DNA from: Pseudomonas sp. CFBP 13711
Lineage (GTDB): Bacteria > Pseudomonadota > Gammaproteobacteria > Pseudomonadales > Pseudomonadaceae
NCBI RefSeq assembly: GCF_014842265.1
Contig: NZ_JACYVI010000002.1
Span: 62,001-126,000, forward strand
Length of the DNA: 64,000 nt
Direction: 5' to 3'
Shown piece by piece: positions 1 through 7,547 of the stretch. Below the pieces are notes generated by a model. That model was given only the letters and a program-made list of their open reading frames with translations, made no database searches and was not told where the DNA came from. Each line of letters begins with the position of its first letter. Position 1 is the first letter of the stretch. The position numbers and the translations under genes were made by a program.

Positions 1-321
1 ACTTTCAAATTATCCAACCAGTTGGATCTCATCGCCTTTTAACCTTTGATTTTTTCGTAATGCTCTGTTATCGACTCCTTATATAAAAAGTTAATCAAAA
101 GGATCATCGTTAAAACTGATGATTTAGTTCGAATTTCTCTATCGATCGTCGTTGATCACCCTCGGCCCCCGGCCAGGCTTCAGAACCCGGGCTCTTCGTT
201 CGGGAGGGTTGAAGGGCACGCCCAACCTCATTCGAATGGCTGATTTTCGCCATTCGGGAGCGGGTGCCACGGTGGAATTAAGGGAAACCACGTGCAACGC
301 TCGTTTCTGACAGCGATGACC
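1..321. other. Intergenic, AT-rich stretch downstream of rulB
   Basis: This stretch lies 3' of the rulB remnant. I see no convincing gene, tRNA or inverted repeat here. An 87-codon reading frame starting at 292 runs antisense into rulB and looks like a shadow. Confidence 0.6.
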
Positions 322-1490
322 CTAATTGCACCTCACGATCCACAGCTGACCGATTTGTGTCGTAAAGCTTTGACTCATCAGATCCCGCCGCATGGCCCAC
401 TCAGGGACAGCCGGCACACTCGCCGCGCGCAGCGTTCCACGCCCCCACTTGGCATTGATCTCATCCAGCACGTTCATCACCTTCTCGGCTTCCACGGGTT
501 GCGAATGGGCGAACAGGTCGTCGGTAAATTCGCCGGGCTGCCGCAGGTCCATTAAGAGGACTTCGGCCTTGCTGTATTTGAAGCCTTCCCGGAATAACCG
601 GTTGACCGCTTCCGTTGCCGCTTTCGTCATCAAGCGCACGTCATTGGTGGGGTACGGCAATTCGACCAGAGCGCCGTTGGCATATTTGGCCTCCTCAGGA
701 TTGAACATCCCCGTTCGGATACTGACCCGGATTTTTTTGCACAACGAGTTCTGTGCCCGGAGCTTTTCCGCGGCGCGCTGGGTATAGGTGGCGACGGCTT
801 CCCTGATGGGCTCGATAGTCGTCAAACGGCTTCCAAACATTCGGCTGCAGCAGATCTCCTGCTTCGGCGGATCGACCTCCCCCAACTCCAGGCATGGAGT
901 GCCGGACAACTCGCGCGCAGTCTTCTCGATCACAACGCTGAATTTCTGCCGCAGCGTCCAGGGATCGGCCTTCGCCAGATCCATCGCGGTCTTGATCCCC
1001 ATGACTTCGAGATGGGCCTTCATGCGCTTGCCCACGCCCCACACTTCGCCGACGTCCGTGTTACGCAACGTCCAGTCACGGTTGAACGGATCGCAGATAT
1101 CGACCACCCCGCCGGTCTTCGCCAGCAAGCGTTTTGCCGTGTGATTGGCGAGTTTTGCCAGTGTTTTGGTGCGAGCGATCCCCACGCCCACCGGAATGCC
1201 GGTGCGCTTGTAGAGGGTCGTCCGAATCTGCCTGCCGAACGCCGTCAGGTCGCCGGGGATGCCAGAAAGGTCGGCGAAGGCCTCGTCGATGCTGTACACC
1301 TCCAGCGCGGGGACCATCGATTCGATAATGCTCATGACCCGCTCGCTCATGTCGCCATACAGCGCGTAATTGCTGCTGAACGCGATCACACCGTCTCGGC
1401 GTAATTGGTCCTTGATCTGAAAGTAAGGCGCACCCATCTTCACGAAGGGCTTTGCGTCATAGCTTCGGGCAATCACGCAACCGTCGTTAT
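322..1490 (-). pseudogene. rulB: rulB (umuC-like Y-family DNA polymerase), 3' portion, cut at codon 41
   Basis: This is the error-prone polymerase subunit of the SOS-induced rulAB operon. In full form it performs translesion synthesis together with processed RulA/UmuD'. The fragment reads continuously from NDGCVIARSYDAK to the stop and keeps the palm acidic motif (YSIDEAFADLSG), the helix-hairpin-helix region (GEVWGVGKRM) and the little-finger domain, ending in PEWAMRRDLM. The first 40 codons are missing. Homology stops sharply at 1490, in the NND codons, where the element 1 terminal repeat begins. The missing codons are at 27669-27748 and 48224-48265, in the same orientation. A start at the first internal Met (1476) would give 384 residues without the first catalytic acidic residue, so the product should be inactive. 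Confidence 0.93.
1484..1490. repeat. Attachment core TCGTTAT, left copy (element 1)
   Basis: TCGTTAT occurs exactly at the left rulB/element 1 junction and again at 27669-27675 at the right junction. On the rulB sense strand it is ATAACGA, part of the NND codons. Direct core repeats at both edges are what tyrosine-recombinase integration leaves. Seen directly; the role is inferred. Confidence 0.75.
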
Positions 1491-1491
1491 A

Positions 1492-1516
1492 TCTGAATGA
1501 CCCTAACTATTAGTAA
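1492..1516 (+). repeat. Element 1 left terminal inverted repeat
   Basis: It reads TCTGA, 13 bases, then TTAGTAA. The same pattern with the same spacing occurs on the minus strand at 27668-27644. The outer 5 and inner 7 bases are identical and the middle is not conserved. Confidence 0.7.
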
Positions 1517-2203
1517 GCTATAAGATTATGATTTATATAGTTTTTATTGCGCTAACATTTTTCCTTTTTTTTCGCCTGATCTTGTGTGTCCTGATGCGAT
1601 TTGGGAAACCTGAGATGGCGGCTTGTGCAATACATACATATGGATATGCGGATATTAAATTGCGCATATCAACAGGCTTTCCCGATGATCCGGAGCGTTG
1701 CGATCGTTTTGAGGAAATGGAATCACTTCGCATAAGCGAACCAGGATCATCCCACTGCGCAGTCTCAAGAACCGGATCAAGCGCGGACAGCCCCCTCATA
1801 GTGGAAGAAAGCGCCCGCCTCATCTGGTCAGCGCACATTATGGCGATGGCTGAAGTCATCTTCTATGACTAACCAGACGGTGGCTGTCGAAGCCCAAGAA
1901 GCGTTTCTTTGGTTTGATGCCAATGCAGTTGCCCACAACTCAGCAAGGGACAAGCCAAGTTGGAGAAATTTTTTCAAGTCTCTGAAGGCTTAGCGCCGCG
2001 AGTCCGTGAGTAAGCGACCGGTGAACACGCCTACCAATCTCTCTAAATAAGGGCGATGGTGGCAACAAGAGTGAGGGAGAGAGATTACAAGCTTGGGCGC
2101 GGTCGCAGATTACGCCGTGGGTTACCAACGGCGTGCTGCTTGATTGATACCAATAATTCCTACGGCAATTGGCCACGCTGCTGCGGTGCACGGCAAATGC
2201 TGT
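1517..2203. other. Stretch without a convincing gene
   Basis: Overlapping reading frames at 1528-1872 (+, 114 codons) and 1533-1859 (-, 108 codons) exist. Neither has a clear ribosome binding site or a recognisable motif, and they exclude one another. The only recognisable content is an IS66 end relic at 2010-2064. Confidence 0.5.
2010..2064 (+). mobile_element. IS66-family terminal relic
   Basis: The sequence starts GTAAGCGACCGGTGAACACG and continues into an AGGGCGATGGTGG block. Read inward, it matches the right terminus of IS66 copy 1 (7224 downwards) over about 50 bases. No transposase follows, so only the end survives. Confidence 0.65.
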
Positions 2204-3106
2204 TTAATGAGTGGATCGCTTAACTTTCTTTTTGCTGCGAGAGCTTGCGTACCTCAGGTTGGCGGTGCTTGCTATATCTTTAGTAATCGAGTCGAGGCTG
2301 GGATAGATAAAGCTTTGGTTAATACCTATTCTCGCCAAGCTTGCCAAAATATCTCTTGTAGCCGTGTAGGGTATGAAAATCTTTATAATGAGGTCTTGCA
2401 AGGCGGTGTAGTAATCAAGCGGCGGGATCTGTGCGCCGTGTAGAGTAAATGCACCGCTTTGCGCTCGGATGCGAGTTGTCATGTGTGGGGCGGTGATGCA
2501 GACCGGAAGCGTTGTGGAGTCCTTGGACATCGGGGCGATGTATTTTCCCCAGTCTTCTGCGTACGAGGCGATATCTATCGTTCTGGCAGTCAAAACTGTT
2601 TTTTCGTTGATCTTCGATGGCTCGATAGAGAACACAGCGAAGCCTTCATCACTCAGATGTTCTTCCTCAAAACGCTCACATTCTGCGATCCCATTACCCT
2701 TACGTGCTGGAGCACCTTGGGCCGCGAAAAACAGGGCAACCAGAGCGTTGGTTGACCAGTCAAGCAGTCTAGTCGGTAAGCCGTGATGCTGGGCGATAAA
2801 CATCCATTCGAAGTCGTTCAAGGGTTGTTGCTCAAGGAAGGGTCTTGCGAGCTGTTTGAATTCTTGCAGCATCCTTTCTGAGTCCGGGCCCGAATAAATC
2901 CCGCCACTGCTAATTCTTACTACCGAGTCGTCAATCTCTTCGCCGAGGTGGTCGTGAGACGGATGGATATTCCGCAAGGCACCTGGTATGAGCTGGTGAC
3001 TGGCATTAGATTGGCCTCGATACCACAACGAATTGGGTTCATCGGCCTTCAGCCCGTCAATGATTTTTACAAATTCTACGAGCGTCCGAGCTGTAAATGT
3101 CTTCAC
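2204..3106 (-). CDS. FRG domain-containing protein
   Basis: A protein of 300 residues with the hallmark FRG-domain motifs: LWYRGQ near residues 27-32 and HHGLPTRLLDWS near 107-118, followed by a hydrophobic ALVALFFAAQG helix. FRG proteins are single-domain, often basic-tailed proteins of unknown biochemistry, found frequently in bacterial defence and mobile regions; the fold has been proposed to bind RNA or to act as a toxin. The C-terminus here is lysine/arginine rich (RSKKKVKR). The start is GTG at 3106, preceded by AGAGG at 5-bp spacing. It stands alone, with no partner in the same orientation nearby. Family assignment is firm; function is unknown. Confidence 0.85.
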   Translation of the reverse strand: MKTFTARTLVEFVKIIDGLKADEPNSLWYRGQSNASHQLIPGALRNIHPSHDHLGEEIDDSVVRISSGGIYSGPDSERMLQEFKQLARPFLEQQPLNDFEWMFIAQHHGLPTRLLDWSTNALVALFFAAQGAPARKGNGIAECERFEEEHLSDEGFAVFSIEPSKINEKTVLTARTIDIASYAEDWGKYIAPMSKDSTTLPVCITAPHMTTRIRAQSGAFTLHGAQIPPLDYYTALQDLIIKIFIPYTATRDILASLARIGINQSFIYPSLDSITKDIASTANLRYASSRSKKKVKRSTH

Positions 3107-3589
3107 GTTAGCCTCTTGCTAAGGGGGGAACAGTTTCTGTATGAAGCGCGTGTGGCTGTACGACAATCGCTCGATGAGGTGCGCCAGAGTCTGACGAATC
3201 CACTCCGGCTGCTCAACGACTACTACCAGCCTAGGCCGACACCGAGTGTGGCTGCGCAGCAAGGAAAGACCTTAACTTGCCGATCACGATGCACAGCACC
3301 ACGGCGGCGCCATGCGGAATGCCTGTGAACAGCCCGGTCTTGGTAATGGTCAGGTGCCGTATTTCCTGCAGATAACTTGGCAGCTAGGTAAGAGACAAAT
3401 ACTGGGCGGAGATGTTGCAACCTTGAGCGATGGCCGACCCTCAGAGCATTGGCGTCTTCAGCAGTTTTTTGTAGCACACCTGCGACGGTGGGCAATATGA
3501 GCGGCACCCTACTGGATTTCAGCTACTGGTCGATGCGCAGGCGCGCAACGAAATTGACGGCGGCAGGGACTTCAGACTAACAATGCGAA
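3107..3589. other. Degenerate stretch, no intact gene
   Basis: Short overlapping frames occur on both strands (for example 3223-3507 minus) and look like worn remains of a coding sequence; one minus-strand frame around 3300-3370 reads like a membrane-protein segment. I cannot assign a family or show an intact gene. Confidence 0.4.
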
Positions 3590-4047
3590 CCTGCGTCGCT
3601 GCGCTCCGACTGCCTGGCCGGATGAGCGTGGAATAGGTGGCCGGATGTTGGCGGGCTGGGTGGCCGGATGGTGTGGAATGCGCACCCTCGACACGCTTTC
3701 GGAATGAAGTGCAGTAATCCCACGAGATGCCGTCGCCTCGACTGCATGTAGCCCATCATAGTCGCGAGAGTCTGAAAGCCACTCGCCGCCTCAGTCGGAC
3801 CATGGAGCATAAACGCCATACCGATGGCAGCCCCCTGAAGGATCAACATTATGAGTCTATCGACGAGGGGCTGCTCTAGCCGGGTTGCCAGACTCTTGCG
3901 AATGCTCTTGAGCAGAAGCATGCTCTCGGCACTCCGTATGACAGGGAACCCAAAAAGCTGCAGCTCGAATTTATCGTCATCCCAGTCAATCGTGTGTAAG
4001 TTGATCAGCTCCTCGACAGCACGCAACATGTCCAGCAGACAGCACAT
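3577..4047 (-). CDS. Hypothetical protein, 3' end replaced by an IS21-type terminus
   Basis: This 156-codon frame begins MCCLLDMLRAVEELINLHTI and contains a plausible folded segment (DDDKFELQLFGFPVIRSAESMLLLKSIRKSL) followed by a hydrophobic stretch. I do not recognise a family. From about codon 120 onward the translation (HTIRPPSPPTSGHLFHAHPA) is simply the reverse of the repeated IS21-type end at 3600-3690, so the native C-terminus is lost. No clear ribosome binding site precedes the ATG. It is probably a truncated, possibly inactive gene. Confidence 0.4.
   Translation of the reverse strand: MCCLLDMLRAVEELINLHTIDWDDDKFELQLFGFPVIRSAESMLLLKSIRKSLATRLEQPLVDRLIMLILQGAAIGMAFMLHGPTEAASGFQTLATMMGYMQSRRRHLVGLLHFIPKACRGCAFHTIRPPSPPTSGHLFHAHPARQSERSDAGSHC
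3600..3690. mobile_element. Solo IS21-family terminus (three spaced TGGCCGGATG repeats)
   Basis: TGGCCGGATG occurs at 3615-3624, 3638-3647 and 3661-3670, exactly 23 bp apart each time. Multiple short direct repeats at the ends are typical of IS21-family elements, where they bind the transposase, and this motif is common at pseudomonad IS21-like ends. No istA or istB gene is present, so only one end remains. Confidence 0.6.
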
Positions 4048-4284
4048 TGCTGAGCTCGCGTCGTATGCGCCCGGTTAACCCACCTTGCGTGATTTTACGC
4101 GGCCTGCTGACACAAACTTTCGCCTTTATTAGTGGTTGTGTATTATCAGGGCTGGCCGATGCTGCCAGCCGCTCGCTCCGTAAAGGAAAGGTGAAAGCAT
4201 ATTTTTACAAACCACATCGTATCTCTCTTGATGGTCGAGGTTTGGCAAGGCGAGCACCAAAATGCTTCGACTCCAGGAGAAATA

Positions 4285-4815
4285 ATGTCTTCAATCCAGA
4301 AAGCCAAACAGATGGCCAAGAGCCTGCGTGCTTCGTTGGAGAAGCGCAATCAGGAAGTGTCGCACTCCGTTGCACTCGAACTGGTGGCACAGCAACTGGG
4401 CTATAAGGACTGGAACGTAGCATCAGCGATGCTCCCGGATGAAAATCCTCAACCCGCTGTCACATTCGACAAAGCAATTCCCATATTGCGAATATTTGAC
4501 GAAACCAAGGCCCGCGAGTTTTATATTGATTTTCTGGGCTTTAGCGTCGAGTTTGAGCACCGATTCGAAGCGGATCTACCGCTGTATTTAGGGATCAATC
4601 GAAACGGGTTACAGCTCCACTTGTCCGAACATCATGGTGATGCCAGTCCAGGGTCGACGATATTTGTTCCGATGCAAAATATCGAAATGCTTCGTGATGA
4701 GCTACTTTGCAAACGGTATGGATACGGTCGTCCGGATATTGTCCAGCAGGGATGGGGGCAGGTTCTGGAGGTTTATGACCCTTTCGGTAATCGGATAAGA
4801 TTCTGCCAAAGCTGA
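4285..4815 (+). CDS. Glyoxalase/bleomycin-resistance (VOC) protein with helical N-terminal extension
   Basis: From the ATG at 4285 (AGGAG 6 bp upstream) the product is 176 residues. Residues 1-50 form a helical, charged segment (MSSIQKAKQMAKSLRASLEK ... LGYKDWNVASAML) as seen in 'glyoxalase superfamily' proteins on plasmids and islands. The rest is a single VOC domain: a strand with AIPILRIFDETKAREFYID, a metal-site-type histidine in LQLHLSEHHGD, and the closing glutamate strand VYDPFGNRIRFCQ. VOC proteins of this size bind or modify small electrophiles or antibiotics; the substrate here is unknown. An upstream in-frame ATG at 4228 lacks a binding site. It stands alone on the plus strand between the IS21 relic and IS66 copy 1. 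Confidence 0.8.
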   Translation: MSSIQKAKQMAKSLRASLEKRNQEVSHSVALELVAQQLGYKDWNVASAMLPDENPQPAVTFDKAIPILRIFDETKAREFYIDFLGFSVEFEHRFEADLPLYLGINRNGLQLHLSEHHGDASPGSTIFVPMQNIEMLRDELLCKRYGYGRPDIVQQGWGQVLEVYDPFGNRIRFCQS

Positions 4816-4898
4816 ATCCGCTGGACGCTAGATTGGATCTGATCCGTCTCGGATCCTATAGCTAGCGGAATAGCGCCTACCTAAATCCACTTACGTGG

Positions 4899-6425
4899 TT
4901 AGGTAGGCGTCCACCAATGTGGCAACAACTGATCAACCTCACTCGCCCGTTGCGTCGGCAGGCGTGTAAGAACATCCTTCAGGTATGCATATGGATCATG
5001 CCCATTGAGCCGCGCAGACTGGATCAGACTCATGATCGCCGCCGCCCGCTTGCCGCTGCGTAGCGACCCGGCAAATAACCAGTTCGACCTCCCAAGCGCC
5101 CAAGGCCGGATTAGGTTCTCGATTTGATTGTTGTCGATGGGCACAGCACCATCTTCCAGGTAGCGCGTCAGCGCTACCCAGCGTTTGAGGCTGTAATCCA
5201 GAGCCTTGGCCGTGGCCGAACCCTCGGGCACAAGTTCGCGTTGGGCCAGCATCCACTCATGCAGTTTTTCGGCGATGGGCACCGCTGTTTCCTGGCGTAA
5301 TCGCCAGCGATCTTTGTCGCTCATTTCCTTCGCGTTTCGCTCGACTTCGTACAGTCCGCCAATCGAGTGAAGCGCCTGCTCCGCCAACTGGCTTTTATTG
5401 GCGATATGCAAGTCGAAGAACTTGCGGCGCGCATGGGCCATACAGCCGATTTCGGTGATGCCCAGCTCGAAGCTGGCCTTGTAGCCGGCGAAGTCGTCAC
5501 ATACCAGCTTGCCGTTCCAGGTGCCCAAGAAGTTACGCGCATGTTCGCCGGCACGGCTGGGGCTGAAGTCGTAGACCACGGCTTTGAGTGCCGAAAACGG
5601 CGTCGTGCTGTAGGCCCAGACATAGGCGCGGTGGGTTTTCTTCTCGCCTGGCGCCAGCATTTGTACCGGCGTTTCATCGGCGTGAACCACGCGCTGGGCC
5701 AACACCACTTCGCGCAGCGCATCGACCAGGGGCTGAAGCTGCACGCCAGCTTGGCCCACCCACTGTGCCAGGGTCGAACGCGGGATGGCCAGACCGGCAC
5801 GACCGAAGATCTTTTCCTGTCGATACAGCGGCAGGTGGTCGGCGAACTTGGCCACCATCACATGGGCCAGCAGGCCCGCCTTGGGGATACCCTTGTCGAT
5901 TACCTGCGGCGGCACCGGCGCCTGGATCAGCGTTTCGCATTGGCGGCAGGCCCATTTCCCACGAACGTGCTGTTCGACAGTGAACACCCCCGGCGTGTAG
6001 TCCAGCTTCTCACTGACATCTTCGCCGATGCGCTGAAGTTGGCAGCCGCAGGTGCATTGGGTGTTGTCTGGCTCGTGATGGATCACGGTACGCGGGAACT
6101 GCGGCGGTAACTGTGCACGCTTGGGTTGCTGGCGTGGTTCTGTCTGCGCAGGTGCAGGACGAAGTGCTCTTAACTCCGCCTCGATGGCTTCTAGGTCGGT
6201 ATTGAGCAGGTCGTCGAGCAGGCTGCCTTGCGCCGGGCTGATCTGCTCGCTGCGCTTGGCGAACTTGTGGCGTTTGAGAATGGCGATTTCGTGAGTGAGT
6301 TGCTCGATGATCGTCTCATCACGATGAATCTTTCTGTCCTGCGTGTCGATCTTGGACATCAACTGCGCAGCCAGTGCGCGCAGTTGTTCAGGAGTCATTT
6401 GGTCTAGATCGGGCAAGGAAGTCAT
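4899..6425 (-). CDS. tnpC: IS66 family transposase TnpC, copy 1
   Basis: A 508-residue DDE transposase. It has an N-terminal leucine-zipper-like coiled coil (about 1-60), a zinc-binding CTCGCQL...CRQC segment (about 124-160), and the catalytic core with HADETPVQ (first Asp), VCDDFAGYK (second Asp) and the PIDNNQIENLIRPWALGR glutamate block near 435. It ends with the IS66 C-terminal tail (LLPHWWTPT). It is about 85% identical by eye to copies 2 and 3, so the three are related but not recent duplicates. Full length, presumably active together with TnpA and TnpB. Confidence 0.95.
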   Translation of the reverse strand: MTSLPDLDQMTPEQLRALAAQLMSKIDTQDRKIHRDETIIEQLTHEIAILKRHKFAKRSEQISPAQGSLLDDLLNTDLEAIEAELRALRPAPAQTEPRQQPKRAQLPPQFPRTVIHHEPDNTQCTCGCQLQRIGEDVSEKLDYTPGVFTVEQHVRGKWACRQCETLIQAPVPPQVIDKGIPKAGLLAHVMVAKFADHLPLYRQEKIFGRAGLAIPRSTLAQWVGQAGVQLQPLVDALREVVLAQRVVHADETPVQMLAPGEKKTHRAYVWAYSTTPFSALKAVVYDFSPSRAGEHARNFLGTWNGKLVCDDFAGYKASFELGITEIGCMAHARRKFFDLHIANKSQLAEQALHSIGGLYEVERNAKEMSDKDRWRLRQETAVPIAEKLHEWMLAQRELVPEGSATAKALDYSLKRWVALTRYLEDGAVPIDNNQIENLIRPWALGRSNWLFAGSLRSGKRAAAIMSLIQSARLNGHDPYAYLKDVLTRLPTQRASEVDQLLPHWWTPT

Positions 6426-6474
6426 GCCGTGGATTTTACCAAAGCAGCCCGAGTGCTACAGCTGAAAGGAGCGT

Positions 6475-6810
6475 TTAAAGCAATGTGATTGCGCCGCCCG
6501 CACCGACTCGTTGCCAGGGCAATCCAAGTACCAGTGCCTGAAGTTGTTCGGGGTCGAGTTCGACCTCCGTCCCCCGATGGATGCCTGGCCAATGAAACTT
6601 ACCTTGGTTCAAGCGCCGCGCCGCCAGCCAGATACCGACGCCGTCGTGCACCAAGACTTTTATCCGGTTCGCCCGGCGGTTGGCAAAGAGGTAAGCGCAG
6701 TGCGGCTTCGCCGCACCGAACACCGCGACCACTCTGGCCAACGCGGTCTCAGTGCCGGCGCGCATGTCCATGGGCTCGGTGGCGAGCCAGATGAAATCGA
6801 CACGAATCAT
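6475..6810 (-). CDS. tnpB: IS66 family accessory protein TnpB, copy 1
   Basis: A 111-residue TnpB from ATG 6810, with the family signature WLATEPMDMRAGTETALA near the start and KVLVHDGVGIWLAARRLNQGKF centrally. An upstream in-frame Met at 6864 would add a non-family extension. The start overlaps the tnpA stop by 4 bp (ATGA), indicating translational coupling. TnpB is needed for IS66 transposition; its biochemical role is unsettled. Confidence 0.93.
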   Translation of the reverse strand: MIRVDFIWLATEPMDMRAGTETALARVVAVFGAAKPHCAYLFANRRANRIKVLVHDGVGIWLAARRLNQGKFHWPGIHRGTEVELDPEQLQALVLGLPWQRVGAGGAITLL

Positions 6811-7124
6811 TGGGCCAGGCCACGAATAAAACACGCGCAGCCGTCCGGATCCGAGGCTGGCCATTTAACGGTGATGAATTTATCGCCCAGAGGCAGCGAG
6901 ATAATCACCATCTCTTCTGTTGCTCGTCTTGGTACCGCTTTTACCGGAACGAAAGCCGGCAAGGTTGCAGGAGATTGATGCCGGTAAATCGGTAGCCACT
7001 TGCGGATCACGTTGGCATTGATGCCGTGATGGATGGCTACGCTGGAAATCGTCGCTCCAGGTTGCAGGCATTCCTGGACGACCTGGGCTTTGAACGGTTT
7101 GGGGTAAGAGCTGCGTTGGCGCAT
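6807..7124 (-). CDS. tnpA: IS66 family TnpA, copy 1
   Basis: A 105-residue DNA-binding protein. The N-terminal helix-turn-helix of IS3/IS911-type TnpA is visible (SYPKPFKAQVVQECLQPGAT ... HHGINANVIRKWLPIYR), followed by a variable proline-rich linker and the C-terminal strand VKWPASDPDGCACFIRGLAQ. It is the first gene of the tnpABC unit. Confidence 0.92.
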   Translation of the reverse strand: MRQRSSYPKPFKAQVVQECLQPGATISSVAIHHGINANVIRKWLPIYRHQSPATLPAFVPVKAVPRRATEEMVIISLPLGDKFITVKWPASDPDGCACFIRGLAQ

Positions 7125-7224
7125 GGAAATCCTGGCGATAAGGGTGATCGCGTCCGCTTAAAAATACGCGGACACCATCGCCCTAAATACTGGAGTTCGG
7201 TAGGTGTGTTCGCCATCCGCTTAC

Positions 7225-7294
7225 CTCCGGGTTGCAGACATTCCTGGACGACCTGGGCTTTGAATGGTTTGGGGTAAGAGCTTCGTTGGCGCAT
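7225..7294 (-). pseudogene. tnpA: tnpA 5' fragment of another IS66 copy
   Basis: Reading from 7294, the sequence encodes MRQRSSYPKPFKAQVVQECL plus a few residues, almost identical to the start of tnpA at 7124. It is then cut by the right end of IS66 copy 1. This is a fragment of a second, closely related IS66 into or beside which copy 1 inserted. Confidence 0.8.
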
Positions 7295-7547
7295 GAAAGT
7301 CCTAGCGATAAGGGGGCTAGTGCTATGCCGACACGCGACTGTAGTTCAGCGAGACTGCATTCGATTTCGTTGCGGGAAAATGACTCGGTCATTTGCTGGG
7401 CCTAGCTCTCGTCGATATTCCGATCTTATAGGCTAAGGTTAGCATGGTCTTTTGCCATCATGATTTGGATATAAACAGTCGTAACGCTTAGCCACTAGGT
7501 TACGGTGAGGTCGCACCGCTCAGGTACGAAAGCATTTAGAGCGGGCC
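7295..7547. other. Intergenic, IS66 upstream residue then unassigned
   Basis: The first part is the upstream region of the tnpA fragment. The remainder up to the hamB stop shows no gene or clear terminator. Confidence 0.45.

Larger units (their letters stand above)
4861..7224 (-). mobile_element. IS66-family insertion sequence, copy 1
   Basis: About 2.36 kb carries tnpA, tnpB and tnpC. Ends read inward: GCTAGCGGAATAGCGCCTACC at the left (4861) and GTAAGCGGATGGCGAACACA at the right (7224), an imperfect inverted pair. The right end abuts a second tnpA fragment (7225-7294). I see no 8-bp target duplication (ATCCTATA left, CTCCGGGT right), so a flank has been rearranged. Confidence 0.85.

Noticed and set aside
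1528..1872. 114-codon plus frame and its 108-codon antisense frame
   Set aside because: They exclude one another, neither has a ribosome site or a recognisable domain, and the region borders an IS relic.
5367..6110. 247-codon plus frame
   Set aside because: Antisense to IS66 tnpC; equivalent shadows occur in copies 2 and 3 (15814-16629, 20436-21278).
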